A stretch of DNA of 64,000 nt from Trigonopsis variabilis (Eukaryota; Ascomycota; Trigonopsidomycetes; Trigonopsidales; Trigonopsidaceae): contig PPXM03000003.1 of NCBI GenBank assembly GCA_003707065.3, positions 1,240,001-1,304,000 on the forward strand, read 5' to 3'. The notes beneath the pieces were generated by a model. The model had not been told where the DNA came from. It worked only from the letters and a program-made list of their open reading frames with translations, and searched no databases. Positions 39,286 to 48,275 of the stretch are shown one piece after another. Both the position numbers and the translations under genes were made by a program. Within the stretch, counting starts at the first letter, position 1. Every line of letters begins with the position of its first letter.

Positions 39286-40995
39286 ATGTCCCTCAAAGAT
39301 GTCCCTACTACACCTCCTCGCGTGAAAACGAATCTGCCATCTCTTACCACATCTCCAGATTCTCCAGTAAGTCCGGTTGGCGTGGATACACCGATTTCGG
39401 ATGACTCCTTGACATCTATGATTCGTATTCGGGAATGGAAAGGTTCTAATGCTGCCAATAGATCCATTTCCCAATCTTCGACTTGTTCCTCGCTGTCTTT
39501 ACAAATGTCCACCTTATCAATCAAGAGAGATACGGATATTTGTCAGCCTGCTTCGATCCAGTCTTGTCAAACTAAGCTGAATAAGCCGTCTTCTGTTTTG
39601 CACTCCAAAATATCTCCCTTTGAACGTTATGATCATTGTGATCCTGTTCCATTCCTTGGAGCAAGTCTTGGTGGTGCTTCTTCAACCGAAGATGAGCGCT
39701 TGGAAGTCGAGAATAAGCTAAGCGTTGGTCAAATAGAAGGAGTCGATATTCTCGAACAACCATGTCACCCTATTTTCGCTATCCCTGAGATTGTGGAACT
39801 GGTTCTCTTCTATGTCGACCAATGTTGTCCTTTACCTTACGAAGAACCGCCTCAACGCCGACGACCGATCTCGTACGAACATGCGTTATTGATTCATGGT
39901 GACCCTGACAAAGCTAAGAAGGCATGGGAGGAAGCACAACAGGCGCAGCATCAATCGAGTCGTGAGAAGTTTAGACGCTCGCCTGCCAGGGGAACATTAT
40001 TCAACTGTTTGACGGTCAATCGATTGTGGTACGAGGTGGGACTTTATGTTCTCTATAGAGAACTTCATTTTTGTCAAGATAGCGAGTGGCTACGATTTAT
40101 TGCTTCCTGGAAGAGGGCTCATGTGAAGAATGAGGAGCTCACAGCGACTCAGCGGCTCGAGCTGGCAGAAAATCAAAAGCGAATTGGACGAAACGTCCGA
40201 CTATTAATATTACATAAACTGTCGTCTGTCACTCAGAGCGATCTGTTATTATTGGATGTAATTGGGGAAAAACTAGAATGGTTGGAATTTTATACCTGTC
40301 CTAATATTCTGCCCACTCCGCAGTTGGTACGAGGAGGAAGTCTCAAGCGGCTGGCCCTTCCAGGGTGTACACTGGTTGGCGATGCTTTTATTGAGGCCGT
40401 TGCAAAATCATGTCCCAGGTTAGAATCTTTAGACCTGAGAGCGTGTTTCATGGTCACGAATAAGAGTTTAGAAGCTATTTCTAAAGGTTGTCGCCGTCTG
40501 ACTTTGCTGAACGTTGGACGGAATTGTGGAAGGGCAGAGATCAGTTATCAAGGAATCAAAAGTATCGTCAAGAGAACCAGAGTCACCACCTTGGGACTCG
40601 CAGGATGCGATGTGGATGATATGACTATATGGGAAATCGTCCGGTATCGAGGGAACGAAATAGAAAGGCTGTCATTGAATGAATGTTATCGGCTGAGCGA
40701 TGCTTCAATTCCATTTGCATTATCTTACTTGTCGGAATTGAAGGTTCTCGAATTAAGAGGTTGCGTCCGTATTCGCAATATGGTCCCTATTCTCTTTTTC
40801 AAAATGAAACAGGAGCTCTACGGCCATCCTGCTCTGATCGAAGGTTGCGAGGAATTTGAAATACGAATGAGACGGGCTGAATATAATTGCGCCGAAATGT
40901 TGGTTCATCGGATTGGCAATTTTGTTCGTAAACAACCCACCGCCTCTTGGCATGATTTTACATTAGATGCCGTTTTGGCTCAAGGAAAGGATTAA
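39286..40995 (+). CDS. AMN1: F-box/leucine-rich-repeat protein, Amn1-like
   Basis: Intronless, 569 aa from ATG 39286. Residues 1-160 are Ser/Thr-rich and disordered. An F-box-like region (about 165-265) reads FAIPEIVELVLFYVDQC, then after a charged insert LFNCLTVNRLWYEVGLYVLYREL. From about 300 to 520 come cysteine-containing LRRs (LKRLALPGC, LESLDLRAC, VTTLGLAGC, IERLSLNEC, LKVLELRGC). Amn1 in S. cerevisiae is an SCF-type substrate receptor and antagonist of the mitotic exit network that also controls cell separation. Family assignment is good; orthology against other F-box/LRR proteins such as Grr1 or Pof2 rests on memory. The start codon lies in a 13-bp direct repeat. Confidence 0.8.
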   Translation: MSLKDVPTTPPRVKTNLPSLTTSPDSPVSPVGVDTPISDDSLTSMIRIREWKGSNAANRSISQSSTCSSLSLQMSTLSIKRDTDICQPASIQSCQTKLNKPSSVLHSKISPFERYDHCDPVPFLGASLGGASSTEDERLEVENKLSVGQIEGVDILEQPCHPIFAIPEIVELVLFYVDQCCPLPYEEPPQRRRPISYEHALLIHGDPDKAKKAWEEAQQAQHQSSREKFRRSPARGTLFNCLTVNRLWYEVGLYVLYRELHFCQDSEWLRFIASWKRAHVKNEELTATQRLELAENQKRIGRNVRLLILHKLSSVTQSDLLLLDVIGEKLEWLEFYTCPNILPTPQLVRGGSLKRLALPGCTLVGDAFIEAVAKSCPRLESLDLRACFMVTNKSLEAISKGCRRLTLLNVGRNCGRAEISYQGIKSIVKRTRVTTLGLAGCDVDDMTIWEIVRYRGNEIERLSLNECYRLSDASIPFALSYLSELKVLELRGCVRIRNMVPILFFKMKQELYGHPALIEGCEEFEIRMRRAEYNCAEMLVHRIGNFVRKQPTASWHDFTLDAVLAQGKD

Positions 40996-41415
40996 TTTGC
41001 ATGTATCGTTATTAATAGACGTCTACCTTAGGGAAATTCATTCGATTCGTATGCCAGAGCAGCCTTGAGGTCATTATTTGTATAGTCCATTGCCGGGAAT
41101 CCCTATAACTGTTTCGGGAGAGATATCCTTATCGGGTCTTTGTCTTCCTGTATCTCTCTGCTCAAGTTCATGGCGATCTACAAGCTGTCCAAACGAGCTC
41201 TCACCATATTAAAGGGCTCACCTGCATACATTAGCCCGCCACTACCGACTAAGCATACGTATCAAACTCAATGGACCCTTGTTGCCCTGCTTTGCTGTTG
41301 CCAAATGTATCTTACAACATCTTCGCACGTGTCGCGCGTATCATTCATTGTGTCTGGCACAAACTCCTCTATTACCGAGAAACGGCCGGAAATGGTGAGC
41401 GATCTATAAATTCTA
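40996..41415. other. Intergenic, F-box gene to NAA40
   Basis: About 420 bases. A 79-codon open frame from ATG 41170 ends just before the NAA40 ATG, but it has no recognisable content. It may be leader sequence containing an upstream ORF. Confidence 0.45.
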
Positions 41416-42177
41416 ATGCCTAAAAATCTCAAGTCTAAGAGAAATCATGTCAAAACGACCAGTGACCCCAGCCCTCGTTCCATAAAGTACTATGAAGATT
41501 CTCCATCAAAGATTTACGCAGCTTTCCCATATGTAAAGATCGTTGAGATTGGCTTGAGATACCTACAATCGAGGATCCAGTCGCTGCAGAAGGGAACTGG
41601 ACGTCTCCTGTCGGTCAAGTTTTTCCAGAACGCTGTCCAAGATGATGAACATCCAACCCATCAGTTGGATCTCGATGGATTGATGGAATGTTTGGGTCTA
41701 ATCAAGAATAATCTCTGTACTCACTATTCTCGATCATCTTGGGGATGGGATTCTAAGCGGAAGCTGGAGGAATTACGTGAACCTGGCATGATTTTTTTAT
41801 GTATTTATGACACTGCCGGCCACTTGGTTGCATTCCTGAGTTTTTTGATTTGCAGAGAGAACGGCAAGTTAGTCAGCTATTGCTACGAGATTCAAGTAAC
41901 TGCGAAGCTGACTGGCAAAAAGGTGGGGTCAGCTCTCATTCAAACATGGCAGCTACTTTCATATACTATGGGTGTGCCTCTGGTTATGTTGACTGTCTTC
42001 GGAAGTAATCAAAGAGCATACAGGTGGTACCAAGGTCTCGGTTTTGTGGCTGCTCCGCATTCAGACCAGCCTTGTTACCTACGAGGGGGAAAGATCAAAC
42101 ATCCAGAAGTCTATATTTTGGAACGCAAGCTAGACACGAGCGGAGTCCAAAATGGTGTTTTTGAAGAAGCTCCTTGA
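41416..42177 (+). CDS. NAA40: N-alpha-acetyltransferase 40 (NatD)
   Basis: Intronless, 253 aa. The N-terminus MPKNLKSKRNH resembles the basic start of NatD enzymes. The GNAT domain shows the family-specific SSWGWDSKRKLEEL segment, the central SYCYEIQVTAKLTGKKVGSAL with the acetyl-CoA loop (here T-G-K-K-V-G), and the NQRAYRWYQGLGF motif. NatD acetylates the N-terminal serine of histones H4 and H2A co-translationally. It is somewhat longer than the S. pombe enzyme because of an insertion around residues 30-70. No signal peptide or membrane segment. Confidence 0.9.
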   Translation: MPKNLKSKRNHVKTTSDPSPRSIKYYEDSPSKIYAAFPYVKIVEIGLRYLQSRIQSLQKGTGRLLSVKFFQNAVQDDEHPTHQLDLDGLMECLGLIKNNLCTHYSRSSWGWDSKRKLEELREPGMIFLCIYDTAGHLVAFLSFLICRENGKLVSYCYEIQVTAKLTGKKVGSALIQTWQLLSYTMGVPLVMLTVFGSNQRAYRWYQGLGFVAAPHSDQPCYLRGGKIKHPEVYILERKLDTSGVQNGVFEEAP

Positions 42178-42300
42178 GAAGCGCCGAAATCGGAACTCAA
42201 GAGCATGCAAAGAGACTCGCATCAAAGCATACCTAAGTAAGCTTTCATGCTATTAAGGCTGAAAATTTTAGGGCACTTAAGGTCTTTTGCTTTGTCATGG

Positions 42301-43557
42301 CTATATCTGAAGCACAGGCTTTGAGGGATCTGTACCGCCATCAAATTCTATCCTCAATACTGCCCAGAGACTGTCAGTGATCACGAGTGTGACACCCAAG
42401 GCATAGACAAGAGTGATAGCATAGAAGAAATTGGAATTGCCAGAACCCAAATAGATCCACAGGTGGTAGAAGGTTGGAGCCAAGAAGAGCGCGTAGAGCA
42501 AGGCCAGAGAAGAAATAAGCGAGTAACGAAGGTTAGGAATGATGTGGCTATAAAGAGAAAGGAGGGAGACGTAAAGAACCAAATCTCCCAAGGATGGGTA
42601 AGATTTCAGTAATGTCGTAGTTCCACATATAGTAATGACAGCAAATAGAGGTTCGTTGATTAATCTGAATGTCAACGGCCAGACGTGGATGAAAACATGA
42701 ATTTGGAACACCGCCAGGAAAAAAGATCTAAAAAACTCAAACATTTCCGTAAAAAAGTACCACCATAGACCGATATTTGGGGTTAGATCAGGCAGGAAAA
42801 GGATGGTTCCATAAGTTGCGTGGATGTATTGCCATGATCCTGCGATCCAGTAACCGAGAAAAGAGATGAATACCGAGAAAACGATAAAAAGTAGAGAATA
42901 GAGAGTAAGAGCGCAGGACCTAGATGTTGAAGATGTCTGGGAATACGTAAAAGCTAGAGGAGGTAAGAGATAGGCAGGATATAAAGAGAAGCTTGAAGCC
43001 AGAGCAAGAGCAAAGCAAGCATGGAAAGCATTTCTAGATAAAGTAGAGAAAATCGCCAGAATAATAAAGAAATTCGAAAAGATGATGGTGGATCTCGAGA
43101 TATTAGAGAGTATGGCAATTGGGTTGAAGAGGTAAATGGCCGCTATGGCCCAAGGGGAAAGAAGACCAGGTAGATTCTTGGGAGGCTTGACCAATTGGGA
43201 TATCTTTGCTAAGAGTATAGCCGACAAGACGTCCAGAAAGGCATAGAAGATGCTAATTTGTAGCCGCGAAGGAGAAATCAAATCATATGCAGAGGAGAAA
43301 AAGGCCAACAGGATAGGCGATTGATGAAAAACGCCTCCATCGTAAGGATTTAATCCATGCTTATATAAATATACTCCCTCTTGGACTAAACTGTTAGCGC
43401 TGACAAGGAGGAGCATCATACGCCGAAGAAAGGATGTCACGGGCGTCGAGAATTCGACCAAGCTATCTAATAGATCTGGTAAGAAAGGACATAGTGCGAT
43501 GATTCCTATTCGGACTAGAAGGCCGACACCGAGAACAATTAATGTCAAACTGTCCAT
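42301..43557 (-). CDS. GAB1: GPI transamidase subunit Gab1/PIG-U
   Basis: 418 aa from ATG 43557; the frame extends upstream but without another ATG. It is highly hydrophobic, with about nine to ten membrane segments. The lumenal motif LYKHGLNPYDGGVFHQSPILL near residue 65 is the hallmark of PIG-U and resembles the mannosyltransferase PIG-M region. SPWAIAAIYLFNPIAIL and the region SLGDLVLYVSLLSLYSH also fit. PIG-U is a subunit of the ER complex that attaches GPI anchors to proteins and is thought to bind the GPI lipid. It is transcribed divergently from PNG1, whose product also serves ER quality control. No intron seen. Confidence 0.95.
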   Translation of the reverse strand: MDSLTLIVLGVGLLVRIGIIALCPFLPDLLDSLVEFSTPVTSFLRRMMLLLVSANSLVQEGVYLYKHGLNPYDGGVFHQSPILLAFFSSAYDLISPSRLQISIFYAFLDVLSAILLAKISQLVKPPKNLPGLLSPWAIAAIYLFNPIAILSNISRSTIIFSNFFIILAIFSTLSRNAFHACFALALASSFSLYPAYLLPPLAFTYSQTSSTSRSCALTLYSLLFIVFSVFISFLGYWIAGSWQYIHATYGTILFLPDLTPNIGLWWYFFTEMFEFFRSFFLAVFQIHVFIHVWPLTFRLINEPLFAVITICGTTTLLKSYPSLGDLVLYVSLLSLYSHIIPNLRYSLISSLALLYALFLAPTFYHLWIYLGSGNSNFFYAITLVYALGVTLVITDSLWAVLRIEFDGGTDPSKPVLQI

Positions 43558-44239
43558 CAAGAGTAGTCGATAGCACAAACGGTTGGAAGTCAACGTGTCT
43601 TGCTCACAGCATACTGCCCGTGTCAAAATTGCCCATGTCTTTCAGGCCTACAGAATGTTTGATCATGTATTTCTACGTAATTAAATGACTAGGAGAGTCC
43701 CTTCTCACCAATCGAGCTGAGACGTGGCTTATAATTAGGAGGTCTCCTTACTCTCTGTAAAACTTTAAAAGCCTTAGGAGTATCCGAAGATCCTCAGACA
43801 ACTTAAAAAGTGACTGCTAGTGATAGCTTGCTACATCCTTCCACAGTGCGAAAAAAATCACTCTTCTCTATCTAATTAGACTGCTCATGTGCTTTGTGGT
43901 TGGTTTGTCAGATGTTACCGAAGCCAAATTGACTGCTATCGTAACGCCTGATGGATCGGAAAGGCGTTCTCAAGCCTTGATCAAACGGAAGGCAAAAGTT
44001 GCTAAAGTGAAGTACAGATAGTAGACTAAATCCAACTTGAATTAACTGTATATATAACTACTCCTTCTATAGCCTTTAATGTGGCTCGCAGCTGTATTCT
44101 TATGACCGGTCATGTCAAGTATCTGTGGTATCTGTGGTCGTGTCGGATCATGTCACAACACTGCGGAGGCCAGGGAACGTGCGCTCTTGATTTCAATCAG
44201 ACTATTCATTACTGAGGGAGTGAGCATGCCTATTTTGTC
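43558..44239. other. Divergent intergenic region, GAB1 / PNG1
   Basis: About 680 bases with a small candidate ORF (43887-44021, listed separately) and a 9-bp tandem (TATCTGTGG twice, about 44119-44136). No other feature. Confidence 0.45.
43887..44021 (+). CDS. Candidate small ORF, 44 aa
   Basis: A 45-codon ATG-to-TAG frame. The product is basic at its C-terminus (RRSQALIKRKAKVAKVKYR) and preceded by VTEAKLTAIVTPDGSE, which reads like real protein sequence rather than chance translation. It could be a free small protein, or the last exon of a gene whose upstream exon I could not identify (TTGTCAG just before codon 9 looks like an acceptor). No family recognised. Confidence 0.3.
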   Translation: MCFVVGLSDVTEAKLTAIVTPDGSERRSQALIKRKAKVAKVKYR

Positions 44240-45233
44240 ATGTCTGAACAATTCCGGGCTCAACTATTAAGCTTAAATGGAACTTTGGATCGTTATGAGG
44301 ACCCTTCTCTATTAGATAGGGCTTTAGAGGCTCTACCTCTCGAACGACTCTACCAGGCGGCTGATCGCCGAGAAGAGGAGGACTCAACTTGGGGGCATCA
44401 GGATTATTTAATACAGGAACTATTACAGTAGGGTCGCTAGTCTGAATGTCCGCTAACTTCCAGATGGTATAAAAACGAATTTTTTCAATGGGTGAATGAA
44501 CCCAAATGTAGCTTTTGTGAGGTTTGCTTGTTTTCTGAGGAGTAAATCTAAGATCAAGGGTCCGACGACAATCCTGGGTTCAACACCTCCCACTCCCCAG
44601 GAAAAGGAAGGATGGGCCGGAGTGGTTGAAGTATACAAGTGCACTTTGTGCTATACTATAACGCGCTTTCCCAGATACAATAATCCCGCTACGCTACTTA
44701 CATGGAGAAAAGGCCGCTGTGGAGAGTGGGCAAATTGCTTTTATTTGCTCTGTAGAGCATTGGGTTCCCAGACGAGATATGTCTGGAATAGCGAAGATCA
44801 TGTGTGGACCGAAGTCTATTCCGGAAAGCAGGAAAGATGGGTTCACTGTGATTCATGCGAAGCGGCATGGGATCAACCTCAGCTCTATGCCCAGGGCTGG
44901 GGTAAAAAAATGGCGTATGTCGTCGGGTTTTCTATCCAAGGAGCTAAGGATATCACCAGACGTTATGTCCGTTCTGCAGGTCAGGCACTTGATCGAAATA
45001 AAATCTCAGAGCAGGAATTATCTGCAGTGCTCGCCCAGATCACAGCGAGCCGCCATAAAACTCTTCCTAAAGATCTCGAATATTCTAACCTAGCCCTTCA
45101 AGACTCTAAAGAAGAGCAGGAACTACAATCTTTTTCGAAAAACACGAATAATCCATCTCCGCAAGAACTCCAACCCAGACTTAACGCTAGCAGCGAATGG
45201 GTCCAAAACAGGGGAGAGGCTGGATCCAAATGA
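44240..45233 (+). CDS. PNG1: Peptide:N-glycanase Png1
   Basis: Three exons, 44240..44427, 44464..44521 and 44559..45233, with introns of 36 and 37 nt. The first has GCTAAC before its acceptor. The second intron could also end at 44552, adding Ile-Lys. The product has 306 aa, the size of yeast Png1 without PUB or PAW domains. A zinc site is formed by CSFC and CTLC. The transglutaminase-fold core follows: GRCGEWAN (catalytic Cys), DHVWTEVY (His) and HCDSCE (Asp). The enzyme removes N-glycans from misfolded glycoproteins exported from the ER for proteasomal degradation, in cytosol and nucleus. The C-terminal 70 residues are polar and variable. Confidence 0.95.
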
Positions 45234-45585
45234 TGCTGATATGTTTATCAACCTTGTGGGATCTTATACGGTCGGATCTTTTTAGTGAACTTTTCTAGTG
45301 ATTGACTTACCATGTCCTTCTTGACTTTATGCTTGATATATTTACAGCTTCAGTTGGATGATCAGATATGGTACAGAAAATGCATTTTATGTTATAATTT
45401 GTAAATATTCATTCAGATAGGTAGCGTTATAGATAGCGTTTGGTCCGATATCCCACCCTCTCATAGTTTGATGGCATATTAATTGGCTTTCCCTTGTCAA
45501 CTGACATCTAATGCATCATGCGAACAGAACTCTGTACTTTTAGACGATATAGACTGCGAAAAAATAAATCAACGCGTAAAAAAAA
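45234..45585. other. Intergenic, PNG1 to tRNA-Pro
   Basis: About 350 AT-rich bases. The A-run at 45577-45585 is the Pol III terminator (T-run) of the minus-strand tRNA-Pro. Confidence 0.6.
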
Positions 45586-45674
45586 GGGCTCGACCGGGAA
45601 TTGAACCCGGGACCTCTCGCAAATTCACTCAGAGTTGACCCTAAGCGAGAATTATACCACTAAACCATCGAGCC
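45586..45674 (-). tRNA. tRNA-Pro(AGG) with intron
   Basis: An 89-nt gene on the minus strand. The acceptor stem is GGCTCGA/TCGAGCC, the anticodon stem CTCGC/GCGAG and the T-arm CCGGG-TTCAATT-CCCGG. The mature anticodon loop is TTAGGGT, anticodon AGG. It is interrupted after position 37 by about 17 nt (beginning TCAACTCTGAG), the canonical intron site for tRNA splicing endonuclease. A T-run follows immediately. Confidence 0.93.
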
Positions 45675-46873
45675 GGGTAACTTGCTTATTCAGATGTTAC
45701 TTGTCCGCTGAAGGATTTTGCAATCCAGATGAGTCCGAAATTATGTCAAAATTAGCTCCAACTTTCGCTTCACTGATAAGACCGTCTTCCTGGGAGAACG
45801 CTATTTGATATATACAACATTAAATACAGAGAAGAATGCCAAAACAGTTTTATACCATACAGTCTTTTCAAGAATAATTTGTATAAATGATCTTTGTCGA
45901 ACAAGAGAAAAAGATTTGCAAGCCACGGTTGTCTGATACTACGCATTCCCAACCCTACACATTCCCAATGCGCATTTGTCGACCGACTTATCAAGAGACC
46001 GTTAGACAAGGGCTGAAAAATTCTTCCTCGCGGATGTCTTGCACTTATATAGTCTTTCCTCTCACATAGTCTGTAACTTGATAATGTTGGATTGGAAAAA
46101 GAAAATTCACCAATTGGGTTAACATTCCAGTGTTGACTTTCTTATCTGATATCTTGACAAAAAGGAGAGACGAATGAGCCTCTCCGGCCCTCATGCCTAG
46201 TTTTGGAAGAGGTTGGCCTTTTGGTCTTTATGTTTAACATATACATGCATCCCCGAACGACGCATCTGACTGCTATGGCTATTCTTGTCGGACATGTGAA
46301 CAGCATATATCTTACGAGACTTTCATCAAATTCTTCACTATGGTATCCATGTGTGGTTTATCTTCAGGCACACACTCAATGATCCCATATTAGGAAAGAC
46401 TATCTTAAACATAAACATAGTGCAGAGTATTATGCTTCAAATCATTTCGCGAATTTATCGCGTACAGTCCGACCAAGCAATGAGGGAGAGAGCTGGACTA
46501 GACCAAGCCTTAGACTCAGCAGCTTCAAGTCAAAACCGAAAATTCAAGTGGCCGCTCCGCTAACAAATTGGCAATTCTATTTTGATGATTTTCTATGTAC
46601 ATAGCTCTATTGGAAAGCTAAACTTTCTCTAGAATGAGGCCCTATTTGCTCCTGGTCATCATGTGGCATTAACAGAGGAGAAAAAAAGCATAGGAAGAGA
46701 AATAAAACTGGAACAAAAACATCTTAATCAAAAAAAAAAAAAAGACGTCTTCTCGATCGAAGAAAATGAGTCAGTTAATATAAACTGACTCGACATAAAT
46801 TAGTCACTGAAGATGACTAAGCGTTGGAAATACATGAATTTAATGAGGAGCCTCAGTGTGCTAACCGGTAACT
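45675..46873. other. Intergenic, tRNA-Pro to GNAT gene
   Basis: About 1.2 kb. Short open frames (ATG 45887, 60 codons; ATG 46432, 43 codons) have no recognisable content. A 15-base A-run lies near 46730-46743. The last 130 bases contain the dyad cluster listed separately. Confidence 0.45.
46744..46820. promoter_or_regulatory. Cluster of bZIP-type sites in two dyads upstream of the GNAT gene
   Basis: A GACGTC palindrome (46744-46749) is followed by GAGTCAGTT-6-AACTGACTC (46768-46791) and TTAGTCA-7-TGACTAA (46800-46820). Both inverted repeats are perfect. Each arm carries a TGACT core like those bound by Gcn4, AP-1 or Pap1 factors, and GACGTC is the core of Atf/CREB sites. The cluster ends 53 bp before the GNAT ATG. 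Confidence 0.5.
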
Positions 46874-47317
46874 ATGATCAGACTAGCGAAAGCTCAGGAT
46901 GTGCATGATATTATACAATTAGTAAATGAAGCATACAGAGGCTATATCACGATCATTGGGAAAAAGCCAGGACCTATGCTGGATGATTACGCTGAATCGG
47001 TGTCCAAAGGAAAGGTATACGTCCTTGAAGACCAGGCGACAATCAGAGGAATGGTTCAATTAAGTGAGGAAGAGAAAAGTCTTCAGTTAGACAATATCGC
47101 AGTAAATCCCGCCTACCAGGGTCGAGGATACGGTCGTCAATTATTAAACTTTGTGGAGTGTTTTGCTGCAGATAAGCATTTCTCACAAGTTAACTTGTAC
47201 ACGAATGAGTTAATGACGGATAATGTAAAGCTCTATACAAGAATAGGTTATAAGGAGACACGCAGAGGTGCGGAGAACGGTTACATGAGAGTGTACATGA
47301 CTAAAGATCTGCCCTAA
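46874..47317 (+). CDS. GNAT-family N-acetyltransferase, bacterial type
   Basis: Intronless, 147 aa, a single GNAT domain and nothing else. The N-terminus IRLAKAQDVHDIIQLVNEAY, the segment GKKPGPMLDDYAESV, the acetyl-CoA loop YQGRGYGRQLL (Q-x2-G-x-G) and the end LYTRIGYKETRR match a common bacterial group of small stand-alone acetyltransferases, from memory. The substrate cannot be told; relatives act on amines, antibiotics or protein N-termini. It sits alone between two tRNA genes (Pro 1.2 kb upstream on the other strand, His 1 kb downstream), in AT-rich sequence poor in other genes. Horizontal acquisition is plausible but unproven. Confidence 0.88.
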   Translation: MIRLAKAQDVHDIIQLVNEAYRGYITIIGKKPGPMLDDYAESVSKGKVYVLEDQATIRGMVQLSEEEKSLQLDNIAVNPAYQGRGYGRQLLNFVECFAADKHFSQVNLYTNELMTDNVKLYTRIGYKETRRGAENGYMRVYMTKDLP

Positions 47318-47950
47318 GAATCCGAATAAGATCACTGGGCGAAAGTTCTCTCTACCGTCATAGTGCATGATAACTACGATAAGGGGATATTCCAAGGCCA
47401 TTACGAGCGGATGATTAAGAACTGTGGTTAAAGCATAAAATGATAAGGACTGGATTCAATTGCTTTATTCTCTTTTCTACTGCAACGTTGGTGTGTTAAG
47501 TATTTTACAGAAGAATACAATTCTCAGTTCATTTTAAATGCCACTTAGGTCGTTTGGTTTTCGTTTTGTAGCAGCAACACATCATTTGGTCTCTTTTCCT
47601 TTGCCAGTGACATATTCGCAGGTCGCTATTAGAGATAGTATAGGTAAGGTGAGTGACCGTTCCATAAATATAATTGAATATGAGTGGGTGTATATGTAGC
47701 CTCCTGGTGGGTTTTTTTAGATACGTCGACCAACATGGGAACCTCTCGTCCTTAAAAAATAATCCTCTTAAGGAAGCAAAAAAAAGTTAATTCTCTCTTG
47801 ACCTATGCTCTCCATGATACACTTGAAAATAATGCAGTACAGTAAATGTCGGGTATTTAGGTCGATTCAAGTGCTTTCACAGTCGAGGCAGCTTTTTTAT
47901 ACTTTTTCTGTTTAAATGTCTGGTGCATCAGATAGTGTTATCCAACGAAA
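47318..47950. other. Intergenic, GNAT gene to small ORF
   Basis: About 630 AT-rich bases with A- and T-runs. No gene seen. The end (from 47935) holds the first copy of the repeat described below. Confidence 0.45.
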
Positions 47951-48165
47951 ATGATCTTAAAGCCGCAAAAACCCTTTGAAGATCTTTCCCGAGGGAAACG
48001 GTCTTACCGTCGAAAACCTTTGGAATTACCATCACCTTATTATGCGGATGAAGAGACTGTCAAGCGCATGCAACTTTTTTTTGTATTTTCTCTCTATTTA
48101 TTGATATTTATACGTTCATTCGTGTTATCCAAGGGAAACGATCGTAAAGCCGCAATAACCTTTGA
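47935..48165 (+). repeat. Imperfect 45-bp direct repeat pair, with a weaker third copy
   Basis: The stretch at 47935-47979 (starting GTGTTATCCAACGAAAATGA) and that at 48122-48165 (starting GTGTTATCCAAGGGAAACGA) match with about seven differences, one of them a single-base gap. A weaker third copy starts at about 47991 (GAGGGAAACGGTC). The spacings of roughly 46 and 140 bp suggest a decayed tandem array of about 47 bp period. Confidence 0.5.
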
Positions 48166-48205
48166 CATTATTTATTTATCGTATTGCCTCTGGGCGATTA
48201 TGTAA
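47951..48205 (+). CDS. Hypothetical small ORF, 84 aa, two hydrophobic segments
   Basis: ATG 47951 to TAA. The first 38 residues are basic (KRSYRRKPLELPSPYYADEE). They are followed by two hydrophobic stretches (LFFVFSLYLLIFIRSFVL and AITFDIIYLSYCLWAIM), so the product could be a small double-spanning membrane protein. Codon use is AT-rich and the frame includes an imperfect DNA repeat that is read in different frames in its two copies. This weakens the case for a conserved gene. No family recognised. Confidence 0.3.
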   Translation: MILKPQKPFEDLSRGKRSYRRKPLELPSPYYADEETVKRMQLFFVFSLYLLIFIRSFVLSKGNDRKAAITFDIIYLSYCLWAIM

Positions 48206-48275
48206 ATTAGAAAAGGCCTTGGAAGGCAAAATTCATCTCACGCCAACAAGCAGAGCTTCAGAGCCTGTTACAACA

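Noticed and set aside
41170-41409. 79-codon ATG frame just before NAA40, possibly joined to it by a 39-nt intron (GTGAGC...CTCAAG)
   Set aside because: The product has no recognisable content, while the NAA40 start MPKNLKSKRN already matches the basic NatD N-terminus. It is more likely leader sequence or an upstream ORF.
45887-46563. Two short ATG frames (60 and 43 codons) between tRNA-Pro and the GNAT gene
   Set aside because: No motifs, no splice partners of note and AT-biased composition. Listed only as intergenic content.
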